Source: JBGSIC01 sp041751875 (GTDB lineage: Bacteria > Bdellovibrionota > FAC87 > UBA2466 > JACKAF01). From it: 64,000 bases of DNA. The number at the start of each line of letters is the position of its first letter. The first letter of the stretch is position 1. The notes beneath the pieces are model-generated. The model saw only the letters and a program-made list of their open reading frames with translations, made no database searches and was not told where the DNA came from. The stretch is from positions 1-64,000 of the forward strand of contig JBGSIC010000024.1 of assembly GCA_041751875.1 (NCBI GenBank), read 5' to 3'. Of the stretch, positions 16,554-24,333 are shown piece after piece. The position numbers were made by a program, and so were the translations under genes.

Positions 16554-18127
16554 TGGATTTTGGGGTACCCACACGTCGCGTCCGCATTTTGGTCCAGGGA
16601 TTAGTCTTTGGCCTGTGGGTAGCCTTGATTCTCGCCACGCGACATCCCCTGGATTCGTGGTTGGCGCAACACGTTCCCGTATCGCTTTTTCTTCGCATCG
16701 ATCCCCTAGTCATGACGGTTGTGTGCGGAGGGATGCGGATGGCCGTAACGATTACGCTCTTGGCAGTAATCACCTTTATTATAAGCGTGCTATTGGGCCG
16801 GGTGTTTTGTGGATGGGTATGCCCTCTGGGTACCTTGTTCGATGCCTACGGGTGGCTTCTTCGTCGGCTCCGCGTGCCGTTCCAAGGCCCCTCCCCCCGT
16901 TGGTATACTTTTAAATACTACCTTCTCTTCATTATTCTCATTTTTGCGTTGTTTGGTGGAGTAAGCCCGTTGATGGGGCTTGATCCGATTGTTTTACTCA
17001 CCCGCCTTGCAGCTACTACGGTTAACCCCTTTTTACGCAATTCAAATGAGCTCTTTTGGACCGTGAGCGAAGCACCTGGTTACTATGGCTTCTTCTTTGA
17101 TGGCGCGACGCTGTTTCTTTTTATCAGCATCATGGTAGCCACCACCAAACTCTCCCGCATCTGGTGCCGAACCACTTGTCCTCTAGGTGCCTATCTTGGT
17201 GTTATCTCTCGTCACTCGGTACTACGACGAGAAACCTCGGGTTGTATTCACTGCAATATCTGTGCGGTTCACTGTCCTACCGGAGCAATCAATTTCACAA
17301 ATGAGACAGTATATAACGAGTCCGAGTGCATAAAATGTTTTCTATGCTCCGAAGAGTGCCCCGTGGATGCTAACTTTTTTACCTATAAGTCGCCGATTCC
17401 GGCTTTTTCTCCCTCGCAGCATCCCGTCACCTTGGGAAGGCGGTCCATTTTCTCTGCAGGGGTAGCTGCGATTGTGGCTGCACCCTTTCTATTCCGTTCG
17501 GGTGGCACAACCACCGCCAGTAAGAAACTCCTCCGACCTCCAATGAGCCGAGAAGAGCGCGATTTTTTGGCAAGCTGCATACGGTGTACGGAATGTGTGA
17601 AATCGTGTCCCACCGGAATCCTGAAGTCCGCTGGGTTTGAGTTTGGGATTCGTGCTTTGTGGTCACCTATCATGGTACCTACCGAGGGGTTGTGCCAAGA
17701 AGGTTGCAATGCCTGTGCTGAAGTCTGTCCGACGGACGCTATCATGAAGTATCCGATCGGAGAAAAGTACAGCTATAAAGCAGGAACAGCTGTCTTCAAT
17801 TCGAGTAAGTGTATTTCGTACACGGAAAACAAATATTGCAACGAGTGTGTCAAAGCCTGCCCGACGGATGCAATAGGTGTCATTTCCGGATGGGTGCCGC
17901 CGTCTGGAATTGGATCGGACGTACCGGCACCTGAAGGTAAGAAGGTAACGCGTCCTGACCACATCATCTATGAACGTTGCGTGGGTTGCGGCGCGTGCGA
18001 GTATGAATGTAATAAGATTGTTTTTGATGATTCGGCGATGGTGACAACGTCTCAGGGACGGGCAGTTCCCACGCAAATCAATTTGGCTCAGCTAGGTAAA
18101 AATAAAGAGGGCGTGTGGGTATTTTAG
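16553..18127 (+). CDS. NapH-NapG-like fused polyferredoxin membrane protein
   Basis: Residues 1-200 hold about five spans with two cysteine pairs in CGWVCPLG (86-90) and CRTTCPLG (205-209), as in NapH/NosR. Two classical 4Fe-4S motifs follow (CIHCNICAVHCP at 231, CIKCFLCSEECP at 259). Then comes an internal twin-arginine-like signal, LGRRSIFSAG at 294-303 plus a hydrophobic run, and four further Cys clusters (342, 381, 420, 476) as in the separate NapG/MauM ferredoxin. This reads as NapH fused to NapG. It should accept electrons from quinol or flavin and deliver them to the periplasm. The partner acceptor enzyme is not in this window. Confidence 0.85.
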   Translation: MDFGVPTRRVRILVQGLVFGLWVALILATRHPLDSWLAQHVPVSLFLRIDPLVMTVVCGGMRMAVTITLLAVITFIISVLLGRVFCGWVCPLGTLFDAYGWLLRRLRVPFQGPSPRWYTFKYYLLFIILIFALFGGVSPLMGLDPIVLLTRLAATTVNPFLRNSNELFWTVSEAPGYYGFFFDGATLFLFISIMVATTKLSRIWCRTTCPLGAYLGVISRHSVLRRETSGCIHCNICAVHCPTGAINFTNETVYNESECIKCFLCSEECPVDANFFTYKSPIPAFSPSQHPVTLGRRSIFSAGVAAIVAAPFLFRSGGTTTASKKLLRPPMSREERDFLASCIRCTECVKSCPTGILKSAGFEFGIRALWSPIMVPTEGLCQEGCNACAEVCPTDAIMKYPIGEKYSYKAGTAVFNSSKCISYTENKYCNECVKACPTDAIGVISGWVPPSGIGSDVPAPEGKKVTRPDHIIYERCVGCGACEYECNKIVFDDSAMVTTSQGRAVPTQINLAQLGKNKEGVWVF

Positions 18128-18537
18128 ATAAAATCTTTCCCGTCGATTGGTTTCATCTGGACCCGGAGTATTTCCCGCAAGACACCAGGTCTCTTTTTAC
18201 AGCGGCCGATGTGCTCCAATATGGCATTCTGCCTTTGGGCAAGAAACACGCGCGAGCAGGCGAAGGGAAACAAATTCTAAACGTGGGTTTTGTAAATCCG
18301 GGAAACAAAAAGGCACGCATCTTTGTCCAAGGATTCGTATCGGGTAATAAGGAGTTTAGAAAGTATCGTGCTTATCGCTTAAAGATCGAAGAGTTTCTAC
18401 TCATCCTGCAAGAGATTTACGAACTTTTCCCTGCCCTGTTTTTGCAGCAACCCGTCTCCGTGTGTCCCGATGTTGTGCTCTACTTAGAACAACTCAAAAA
18501 AGAAAAAGAACAGGCAGAACTTAATAAAATGTTGTAA
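18115..18537 (+). CDS. Hypothetical cytosolic protein of 140 residues
   Basis: The start is GTG 18115, overlapping the last 13 bases of the 4Fe-4S gene. The protein has no signal peptide or membrane span. Visible are an N-terminal WFHLDPEYFPQDTRSLF, a central ILNVGFVNPGNKKARIFVQGF that looks like a beta sheet, and a Lys/Glu-rich C-terminal helix. I do not recognise a family. Being last in the flavin/Fe-S operon it may be an assembly or regulatory partner, but that is only from position. Confidence 0.6.
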   Translation: MGILDKIFPVDWFHLDPEYFPQDTRSLFTAADVLQYGILPLGKKHARAGEGKQILNVGFVNPGNKKARIFVQGFVSGNKEFRKYRAYRLKIEEFLLILQEIYELFPALFLQQPVSVCPDVVLYLEQLKKEKEQAELNKML

Positions 18538-18552
18538 GAGCCAAGCGCCTGC

Positions 18553-21177
18553 TTAAGCCAGGGTAATGTCGACAGTTGTTCCCACCCTCTCTTGAGAGTC
18601 GATCTGAAAACTTCCGCCCCACGCTTCTACCGTTTGCTTGGCATACCAAATTCCTAACCCATTTCCATTGGGTTTATCGAAACTGTTTCCTCGTTCACCC
18701 AGCTTGGGAATGATGGAAGGAGGGATGCCCTTGCCGTTATCCACGACACGCAAACGCAACTGTCCAGGTAGGATGGGTTCCAAACGGATAGTTACCCTGC
18801 CGTTGCCCTCTACGGCTTCGATAGCATTTCTCAACACGTTGGAAACAACTCGTTTAAAAGCACCGCGTTGCAAGCGAGCTTGCAAGTGAGAGGCCGCAAT
18901 ATCTTCATCGCACTCAAGCGCCACTCCACTGCCGGGAGGATGGTGGATTCCCTCTTCTGCAACGACTGAGCGTACGAGATCGGAAATCTCAGAGGCAGAG
19001 AAAATACTGGACTCTTCATTCGCATTTTCCGCTGTAATTGGTCGACCCTTCTGACGATGGCTGTCGAGCATGGTCTCCGTAATTTCCTCGATACGATCGA
19101 TGGAAGCTTTAACAAGTTCACGTTGTTTGAAATCGACCCCTGCAGGAGAAGCATTAAAGAGTATTTTCAGCGCGGCTAGCGGCGACCGTAAGTCATGGCT
19201 AACCTGAGTTGCCATTTGATTTAACGCTTTTTGTCCCGATACTTCGGAACGCAAACGAACCGTCTCTTTTAGTTGCTCGGCGATAAGCCCGAACTCACGT
19301 ACGGTAATCGTACCTGTACTTCCGGAGGTTTGGCTGTCGTCACCCACCAAGCGCACCACCTGAGCGAGTTCCTCTTGAATCTTTGTCCCAAGCTTACGCA
19401 ACAATAGTATCAAGCCCACTGCACAAGCGAGAAAGAAGAGTAGAGAAAAAAGAAGGCGCGAAATGATTGCGTTCACAACGGTGGATTTATCGAAATAAAC
19501 TGTTACTTTTCCAATAGGGGGGCTCGTTGCATCCAGGCGAATGTCTTTTACAACCTCATTAGCGAGCCGATGATTCTCAAGTGCGTCTCCGCACAGATCG
19601 GCCGAAAATTCCCACACGGAAAGTTTAGCGCATAGGAAAGAGCCATCTTTTTGTAGTCTGTGAAGCCGCCTCTGAGCCTCCACAAAACTGCCCTGGACAA
19701 GAGGTTCTTCCACGGCGTTCACCAATAGCCGGCTCACCGTCGCCTCTGTTTCGCGTTGGATTCGCATTGCGGTGGTGGAAAAATTTAAAATATCAATCAG
19801 CGCTAGAGCGACAATAATGAGAGCCGTTGATTTGAGAAAATACTGACGAATGGTGGAGGCAAAAGACGGTAGCGCATACTGCCGTTCGACAAAATGGGAT
19901 AAACGCACGGACGAAAGAATGCAAATGAAGAAAAAGGAAAGACAGAAAAAGCCTGTCGACAACTGATAAAGATCGAAAACCAAGATCTGTAAGGAGAGCA
20001 GGCCGAATATCAGCATGCCCATCCCATTTGCCAAGCTAAGCCAAGTGGCACGGTACTGGGGGCTGACTACGTCGTCTAAGCGGGAATCAACCAAGCGCTG
20101 AATAGCATCAGTACAAATGGTGCTGACGATCGCTAGGGCGAAGAAAGCCAGGAACTCAGGAGTGAAACCGGGTTGCAGGGTGACAAGCGCTCCTCCGCTT
20201 AACAACACAAATCCCAGAAATACGCTGAGACGAATTATCGTGTTCACGTTCGCCATGCGGCCGATTTTCGGAAAAACCATTACCCCTAAAACAGTGCGAG
20301 TGAAGTAGATTCCAATGCCAAATAAAATACCGCACGACCACACCATGGCTGCAGCAATACCCGTCGAGTTAAATAGCCGGAACACCTGGGCAACCAGAAA
20401 GAAAATCGCAAACATGTTGATGGCGACCGAGCTAGCGTAAACTGGGAAGTAAGGTGAGCGAACGCATTCCTTCCAAATGCCGGTCGACTGAAGAAACCCA
20501 CGGGGAGATCGCTCGCGTTTGTGGGAGGCGACACTTCTTAAGTCCGCGTAGACCTTGCCGAGAACTACAAAGCGCAAGGCAAAAATGAAAGCGAGAGATG
20601 TCAGCGCGACGGTGTAGGGGCCGACAACGCCATAGGTGCGAGAGAGGAACTGCAGACTGATGACGATCCCGGTTATAATAAGCGGTAACAAAAAGCGAAT
20701 GGGCAGGGCGTACTGAAAGCTTGAAAGAAAGAGTGGAGGCGCGTCCTGCACTTTAACGCCGCTATCCGCCAACTTATTCTGATACCAATTTAGATATGCT
20801 GCTTGGTAGGCTCCGCTCAGAAAAGAGCCGGCAACAGAATCCACTATGGCTTCCAGTGTAAAAAAGAACCAGATCCACTCCGGTCGGCCCGCCTGTGCGC
20901 TCAAAATGGCGGTGATAAAGCAGATGGTTACCAGCACTTTGAGCCAGAGGGCGAGCTTGACCGCTTGGTTCCACCCATAGCGATCAGCGATGTGACCCGT
21001 TGGAACTTCGAGTACCCCCGCTATGGTCATCTGAATGGTATTGGCGATAAAAAGCCCGCTCGCACCAAACCCCGGCAAAATGGAAATGCATGCCGTCGAT
21101 ATCAGGTTCGAAATAATGGCCGTCCCTTTAAGTAGGCCATCGGTTCGAGCAAATTGTTTTAGAGAATCTTTAACCAT
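18553..21177 (-). CDS. MFS transporter fused to sensor histidine kinase
   Basis: Residues 1-430 form a 12-span Major Facilitator module with motif A-like VPTGHIADRYGW (58-69). A further span (451-466), an extracytoplasmic stretch of about 100 residues with three Cys, and another span (570-592) follow. The cytoplasmic kinase comes next: QVSHDLRSPLAAL (phospho-acceptor His661), N box NVLRNAIEA at about 780, G1 DNGKGIPP at 813 and G2 GNGLG at 838. All catalytic elements look intact. MFS-kinase fusions are rare; the logic recalls UhpC-UhpB and the transporter-kinase CbrA. The ATG directly follows the TAG of a micro-ORF and has no visible Shine-Dalgarno of its own. Partner regulator: 23561-24226. 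Confidence 0.88.
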   Translation of the reverse strand: MVKDSLKQFARTDGLLKGTAIISNLISTACISILPGFGASGLFIANTIQMTIAGVLEVPTGHIADRYGWNQAVKLALWLKVLVTICFITAILSAQAGRPEWIWFFFTLEAIVDSVAGSFLSGAYQAAYLNWYQNKLADSGVKVQDAPPLFLSSFQYALPIRFLLPLIITGIVISLQFLSRTYGVVGPYTVALTSLAFIFALRFVVLGKVYADLRSVASHKRERSPRGFLQSTGIWKECVRSPYFPVYASSVAINMFAIFFLVAQVFRLFNSTGIAAAMVWSCGILFGIGIYFTRTVLGVMVFPKIGRMANVNTIIRLSVFLGFVLLSGGALVTLQPGFTPEFLAFFALAIVSTICTDAIQRLVDSRLDDVVSPQYRATWLSLANGMGMLIFGLLSLQILVFDLYQLSTGFFCLSFFFICILSSVRLSHFVERQYALPSFASTIRQYFLKSTALIIVALALIDILNFSTTAMRIQRETEATVSRLLVNAVEEPLVQGSFVEAQRRLHRLQKDGSFLCAKLSVWEFSADLCGDALENHRLANEVVKDIRLDATSPPIGKVTVYFDKSTVVNAIISRLLFSLLFFLACAVGLILLLRKLGTKIQEELAQVVRLVGDDSQTSGSTGTITVREFGLIAEQLKETVRLRSEVSGQKALNQMATQVSHDLRSPLAALKILFNASPAGVDFKQRELVKASIDRIEEITETMLDSHRQKGRPITAENANEESSIFSASEISDLVRSVVAEEGIHHPPGSGVALECDEDIAASHLQARLQRGAFKRVVSNVLRNAIEAVEGNGRVTIRLEPILPGQLRLRVVDNGKGIPPSIIPKLGERGNSFDKPNGNGLGIWYAKQTVEAWGGSFQIDSQERVGTTVDITLA

Positions 21178-21243
21178 CTATTCACTACAATGCAAAAAAG
21201 TCCCCGGAGCGGACCCAGGAAAGATCTGCTCCAGGGAAACCAT
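21178..21243 (-). CDS. Micro-ORF 2, 21 residues
   Basis: ATG at 21241-21243 and TAG at 21178-21180, ending exactly where the MFS-kinase ATG begins, in the same frame. The peptide starts MVSLEQIFPGSAPG and ends TFLHCSE. It shares E-Q-I-F with micro-ORF 1, and both carry the octamer CAGATCTT. Its AGAAGAG purine run touches the ATG, too close for a normal ribosome site, so it would rely on coupling from micro-ORF 1, whose stop is five bases upstream. The frame is also open further upstream without a start, so this could instead be a non-coding spacer or the remnant of a longer kinase N-terminus. It could be a peptide signal or a translational coupler. Confidence 0.4.
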   Translation of the reverse strand: MVSLEQIFPGSAPGTFLHCSE

Positions 21244-21248
21244 CTCTT

Positions 21249-21311
21249 CTAGAAGTCGACACGCGACTCCGCGAAGATCTGTTGTTCGAATACACTCAGA
21301 TCGATTTTCAT
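21249..21311 (-). CDS. Micro-ORF 1, 20-residue candidate peptide
   Basis: This ORF has a near-ideal ribosome site, AGGAGG four bases before ATG (21309-21311), and its ATGA overlaps the stop of the binding-protein gene. The product is MKIDLSVFEQQIFAESRVDF. It has no signal peptide and is amphipathic, with acidic and aromatic residues at the C-terminus. It lies in an operon with an HExxH protein resembling peptide beta-hydroxylases and with a family-5 (peptide-type) binding protein, so a modified or secreted signal peptide is possible. It could otherwise be only a leader that couples translation to the kinase. The start signal is visible; function is inferred. Confidence 0.55.
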   Translation of the reverse strand: MKIDLSVFEQQIFAESRVDF

Positions 21312-22771
21312 TTGTCCTCCTCTCTGAGTTCGTAATCTCTTAATTTGGGTGTGTAGCGTAGGTCACCGCCGTTGAGAACGACTTCCTTGCACCGCACGCG
21401 TTGCGCTTTCACTTTCCAACCGGGCACCATGCGCATGTTTTTGATAAGGTGCGTATTAATCTTGATGTAAAGGGGGGTTCGTTTTTCCCAATCGCTTTCA
21501 GAAGAAGCTTCTTGGTAAGTGGCTTGATCGGTTTTAAATACGGTGACCAAATCAGTATTCAGCATGGCAGTGATGACAGTGAGAAATCCTTCCGGATCTT
21601 GGAATCCCCCTGCAAAAGCCAAAACAAAAATATCAGGCTTTTGATTTTTTAGATCCACTGCTCTTTGAGGTTCGATGGGAACCAGGTTCAGCTTGATCTT
21701 ATATTTGCTTTCGATCGCTTTAATCGAGGCAGGGTCATTCATAACAGGGAATTCCCGTGCGAGAACGGCCATTGTAAAAGCGCGGTTTTTCACCATGGAA
21801 AGCGCCTTAGGATCACAGCTGACCTTGGGAGCCTTCGCGAGATGGCCGGCAATTCCTTCTGGGATTAAACCCGTGGTACGGTGGAGATTCAGAGCGCTAA
21901 CGCGAGCCGCGATCAAATCCTCTGTTGCGCACATGCCGAGTTTTTGTCGGCCTTCGTCATTGAAAGAAGTTCCGTGAGGATACCACCAAGCTGAAGATTG
22001 AAAGAAGTGGGTGACGGATTCTTCAACATGGTTTCCCTCTTGCCATTCTGCTCCGGCCTTGAATGCGTCGACAGCGTCGCTGTAGGCGAAGGGCACCAGA
22101 CTGGGTATGTCCGTCGTGGGGCCTGTTTTGGGTTGGATGACAACATTCCATTTGGGCACCTTTACCTCTTCGGCATGGCGAAAGTGCTTGTTTTTGACGA
22201 GTACCCAGGCGTTGTTTTCTCGGATGCAACGATAGGCACCGGTTCCGATAAAAGGTTCTTCTGAGTTGGGGTCGAACTTCCACCCTTCGGGAACAATTCC
22301 TAACTGGTCTCGGCTCAGGGCTTTAAGAGTTGCGACATAGGGGCTATTGAAGCGCAGGCGCAATTCCTTTGGGCTCACGACTTCCATCTTTGCGATACGA
22401 CTCAAATAAGACTTCGATTGAGAGTTCTCGGAACTTAGATGTCGTTCAAGCGTGTACTTAACATCGCCCGCCGTCAGTGCGTTGCCGTTTGAAAAGTATG
22501 TGTTTCCATCAAAGAAGAAAGTAAGCGTCAGACCGTCAGAAGAGAACTTCCAGCGAGAGGCGGCAGCGGGGACTATCGTCCCGTCCTGCCCTGATTCCAC
22601 GAGGGGCTCGATAATTTGGCCCATCAGAATATGCTCAAGATAAATGTTTACGGCTACAGGATCACGCGGGAAAGTCGCCGGAAACACCCCGACGCTTGGA
22701 GTTGTAGCTGACATAGACACCACCTGAAAAATAAACGCCAAAATAAAGGCGACGCGATTAATAAACTTCAT
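21308..22771 (-). CDS. Extracellular solute-binding protein, family 5
   Basis: ATG 22771 is preferred over the upstream in-frame start at 22789: GGAG lies eight bases before it and it gives a clean Sec signal peptide (residues 1-23, ending SMSA). The protein has the SBP_bac_5 pattern of oligopeptide and dipeptide receptors: IYLEHILMGQIIEPLVE early, WKFSSDGLTLTFFFDGNTYFSNGNALTAGDVKYTLER at about 80-115, and FIGTGAYRCI. The usual permease and ATPase genes are absent nearby, so import is not its obvious role. It more likely presents a ligand to the MFS-kinase. It overlaps the HExxH gene by 14 bases. There is no lipobox, so it should be soluble in the periplasm. Confidence 0.85.
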   Translation of the reverse strand: MKFINRVAFILAFIFQVVSMSATTPSVGVFPATFPRDPVAVNIYLEHILMGQIIEPLVESGQDGTIVPAAASRWKFSSDGLTLTFFFDGNTYFSNGNALTAGDVKYTLERHLSSENSQSKSYLSRIAKMEVVSPKELRLRFNSPYVATLKALSRDQLGIVPEGWKFDPNSEEPFIGTGAYRCIRENNAWVLVKNKHFRHAEEVKVPKWNVVIQPKTGPTTDIPSLVPFAYSDAVDAFKAGAEWQEGNHVEESVTHFFQSSAWWYPHGTSFNDEGRQKLGMCATEDLIAARVSALNLHRTTGLIPEGIAGHLAKAPKVSCDPKALSMVKNRAFTMAVLAREFPVMNDPASIKAIESKYKIKLNLVPIEPQRAVDLKNQKPDIFVLAFAGGFQDPEGFLTVITAMLNTDLVTVFKTDQATYQEASSESDWEKRTPLYIKINTHLIKNMRMVPGWKVKAQRVRCKEVVLNGGDLRYTPKLRDYELREEDK

Positions 22772-23564
22772 GAACCATTCTCCAGCCAAAGTTTGTTAGT
22801 TCATCTCTTCCAAAAGTTGCAACAGTGTCTTTTAAAACAGCTTCATGCTTGCCAGCGCTATCGGGCAAAATACGACGTTCTAGAGAAATCATGCGATAGA
22901 GCGCGTGGGCCGAGTGTAAGCGGCCAATCGGGGGCCGGCTCTTTCCCTGATACGGAGCGTGGGCTAATTTATAGTCGCTTTCAGAGAGAATCAGCCGATC
23001 GACCAAGTTGATCAGAAAAAGCTCTTGGTGTGCGAGCTCATGCACCAAGGAGACGGCCAAAGCTCGCGGATCATTAACACGCTTTAAATAGAGTGTTCCA
23101 AAATAGTGGGGATGGGATGCAGAACGGAAATCTTCAGTTTGCAAAGTGCACACGTAGGTCATGTGTTCACGAAGCGCGTGAAGGGCTCCGGGATCATGAG
23201 CACCAATGAGCTCTAGGGCCATTTCAAAACAGGCTTCCCAATCAGCATCCACCTCAGCGAGTTCCACCCGGCGATCCAATGCTGCCAATGATTCCTGTAA
23301 AAACGCGGCCAATTCGGTCGTGTTGGAGCCCACAAGCTTCAAAGGTCCAGGTAATACGACCGGCAAGTTGGCTTTGCGATAAAAATTCGCTGTGAGGAAG
23401 GTGGTGGAGGTTTCAGGAGCAAGAGAAGAAACCTGTTCTAGTAGTGTGGAGCGAAATGAAGGAAGTATAAGGTCAAAAGCCCACTCCCCTTTTTCTAGAG
23501 TCGCCAAGAGCGGGAGTTTCTCCTCTTGAATTCCCGTGGAATGAACGAATGCGTGATTGCTCAT
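22758..23564 (-). CDS. HExxH-motif protein, peptide beta-hydroxylase-like
   Basis: The sequence SLVHELAHQELFLINLVD places HExxH at 175-179, and SRPPIGRLHSAHALYRM at 209-225 resembles the Arg-Pro-rich segment that follows it in the HEXXH domain family (alpha-ketoglutarate/iron peptide beta-hydroxylases of RiPP clusters). The spacing of about 30 residues between the two fits that family, as does the 268-residue length. The first 160 residues are variable, also usual. There is no signal peptide, so it acts in the cytosol. ATG 23562-23564 overlaps the regulator TGA by four bases. An ordinary zinc peptidase remains an alternative, because the overall match is from motifs only. Confidence 0.6.
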   Translation of the reverse strand: MSNHAFVHSTGIQEEKLPLLATLEKGEWAFDLILPSFRSTLLEQVSSLAPETSTTFLTANFYRKANLPVVLPGPLKLVGSNTTELAAFLQESLAALDRRVELAEVDADWEACFEMALELIGAHDPGALHALREHMTYVCTLQTEDFRSASHPHYFGTLYLKRVNDPRALAVSLVHELAHQELFLINLVDRLILSESDYKLAHAPYQGKSRPPIGRLHSAHALYRMISLERRILPDSAGKHEAVLKDTVATFGRDELTNFGWRMVHEVY

Positions 23565-24226
23565 AAACGTTCCAACCCACTTTCCGGAGTCAATTCCAAC
23601 TTTGTCTCAAATCGTTTGCCCATCCCCAATTCGGCGATTTTTCTAAACAACGTGCTGCGGGAAATACCCAGCTTCGAAGCGGTTAGCAGAACATTTCCGT
23701 CATGAGCCGCAAGAGCGGCAGATAAGTACTCTTTTTCGAAAAATTGTGTGCTGGCCCGGTACCCTTCTGGGCTGAAGGATTGGGAGCGTTCGGGAATACA
23801 AACCGATGAACGTGCTTCAAGCTCTTTGAGTCGCGCCCGATCCTGGGCGTGTTTCACTGCAACCGGAATACGCACGAGCAAATGTTGAATAAGATGTTCC
23901 GATTTTACGACATAATCGTCGGCGCCCTGGGAAAGTGCTTTCGTAATGGAATCAAATTCCCCGTCACTTGTGAGAATCACCACGGCGGTGTGAGGGGCAT
24001 GTTCGTTAATGTTGGTCAGAAGGTCCAACCCACTGCCATCCGGTAGGCGCTTGTCGAGTAAAACAAGATCAAACGATTTTTCAAGGAGTAAAGGGCGAGC
24101 CTGCGCGAGATCGGCGGCGGCAGAAACGTCATGATAGATACTTAGGTACTGGCGAACGACTTCCCGAAGTGAAAAGTCATCTTCAACCAATAAAATTTTG
24201 AGGGAGTCCGACACGGCGCACAACAT
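23561..24226 (-). CDS. Response regulator, receiver plus Fis-type HTH
   Basis: Residues 8-125 are a receiver: acidic pocket VEDD (E15-D17), phospho-acceptor Asp58 in LVLLDKRLPDGSG, conserved Thr in VVILTSD and Lys in DYVVKSE. A linker of about 40 residues leads to a C-terminal Fis/NtrC-type helix-turn-helix (NVLLTASKLGISRSTLFRKIAELGM) with no AAA+ domain between them, the ActR/RegA architecture. These regulators bind DNA as dimers and work with sigma-70. It is the first gene of the overlapping module and is the obvious partner of the MFS-kinase at its other end. The palindrome GGACTAAAGTCC 32 bases upstream of its start may be its own operator. Confidence 0.9.
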   Translation of the reverse strand: MLCAVSDSLKILLVEDDFSLREVVRQYLSIYHDVSAAADLAQARPLLLEKSFDLVLLDKRLPDGSGLDLLTNINEHAPHTAVVILTSDGEFDSITKALSQGADDYVVKSEHLIQHLLVRIPVAVKHAQDRARLKELEARSSVCIPERSQSFSPEGYRASTQFFEKEYLSAALAAHDGNVLLTASKLGISRSTLFRKIAELGMGKRFETKLELTPESGLERL

Positions 24227-24243
24227 ACCTAAACTCGCGACCG

Positions 24244-24310
24244 TTGTCCAATTTATAGGACTAAAGTCCCAGATATGGGTTAGTTAGGCACAGATTGTTG
24301 GACTTTTCTG
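24244..24310 (-). promoter_or_regulatory. Candidate promoter and operator of the regulator module
   Basis: On the minus strand a TATAAAT box (24251-24257) is abutted upstream by the perfect 12-bp palindrome GGACTTTAGTCC (24258-24269). Further TTGGAC/GTCCAA half-sites lie at about 24247-24252 and 24297-24302, with another GGGACTAC near 24330. Repeated GGAC/GTCC elements around one palindrome, upstream of a response-regulator gene, are typical of an autoregulated operator. No -35 sequence is convincing. Confidence 0.45.
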
Positions 24311-24333
24311 CCCTTAGGTTAGCGTTTTTGGGA

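Noticed and set aside
21249..21311. FxSxx-COOH type RiPP precursor
   Set aside because: The peptide ends with SRVDF rather than the family's Phe-x-Ser-x-x end, and no radical SAM gene is beside it.
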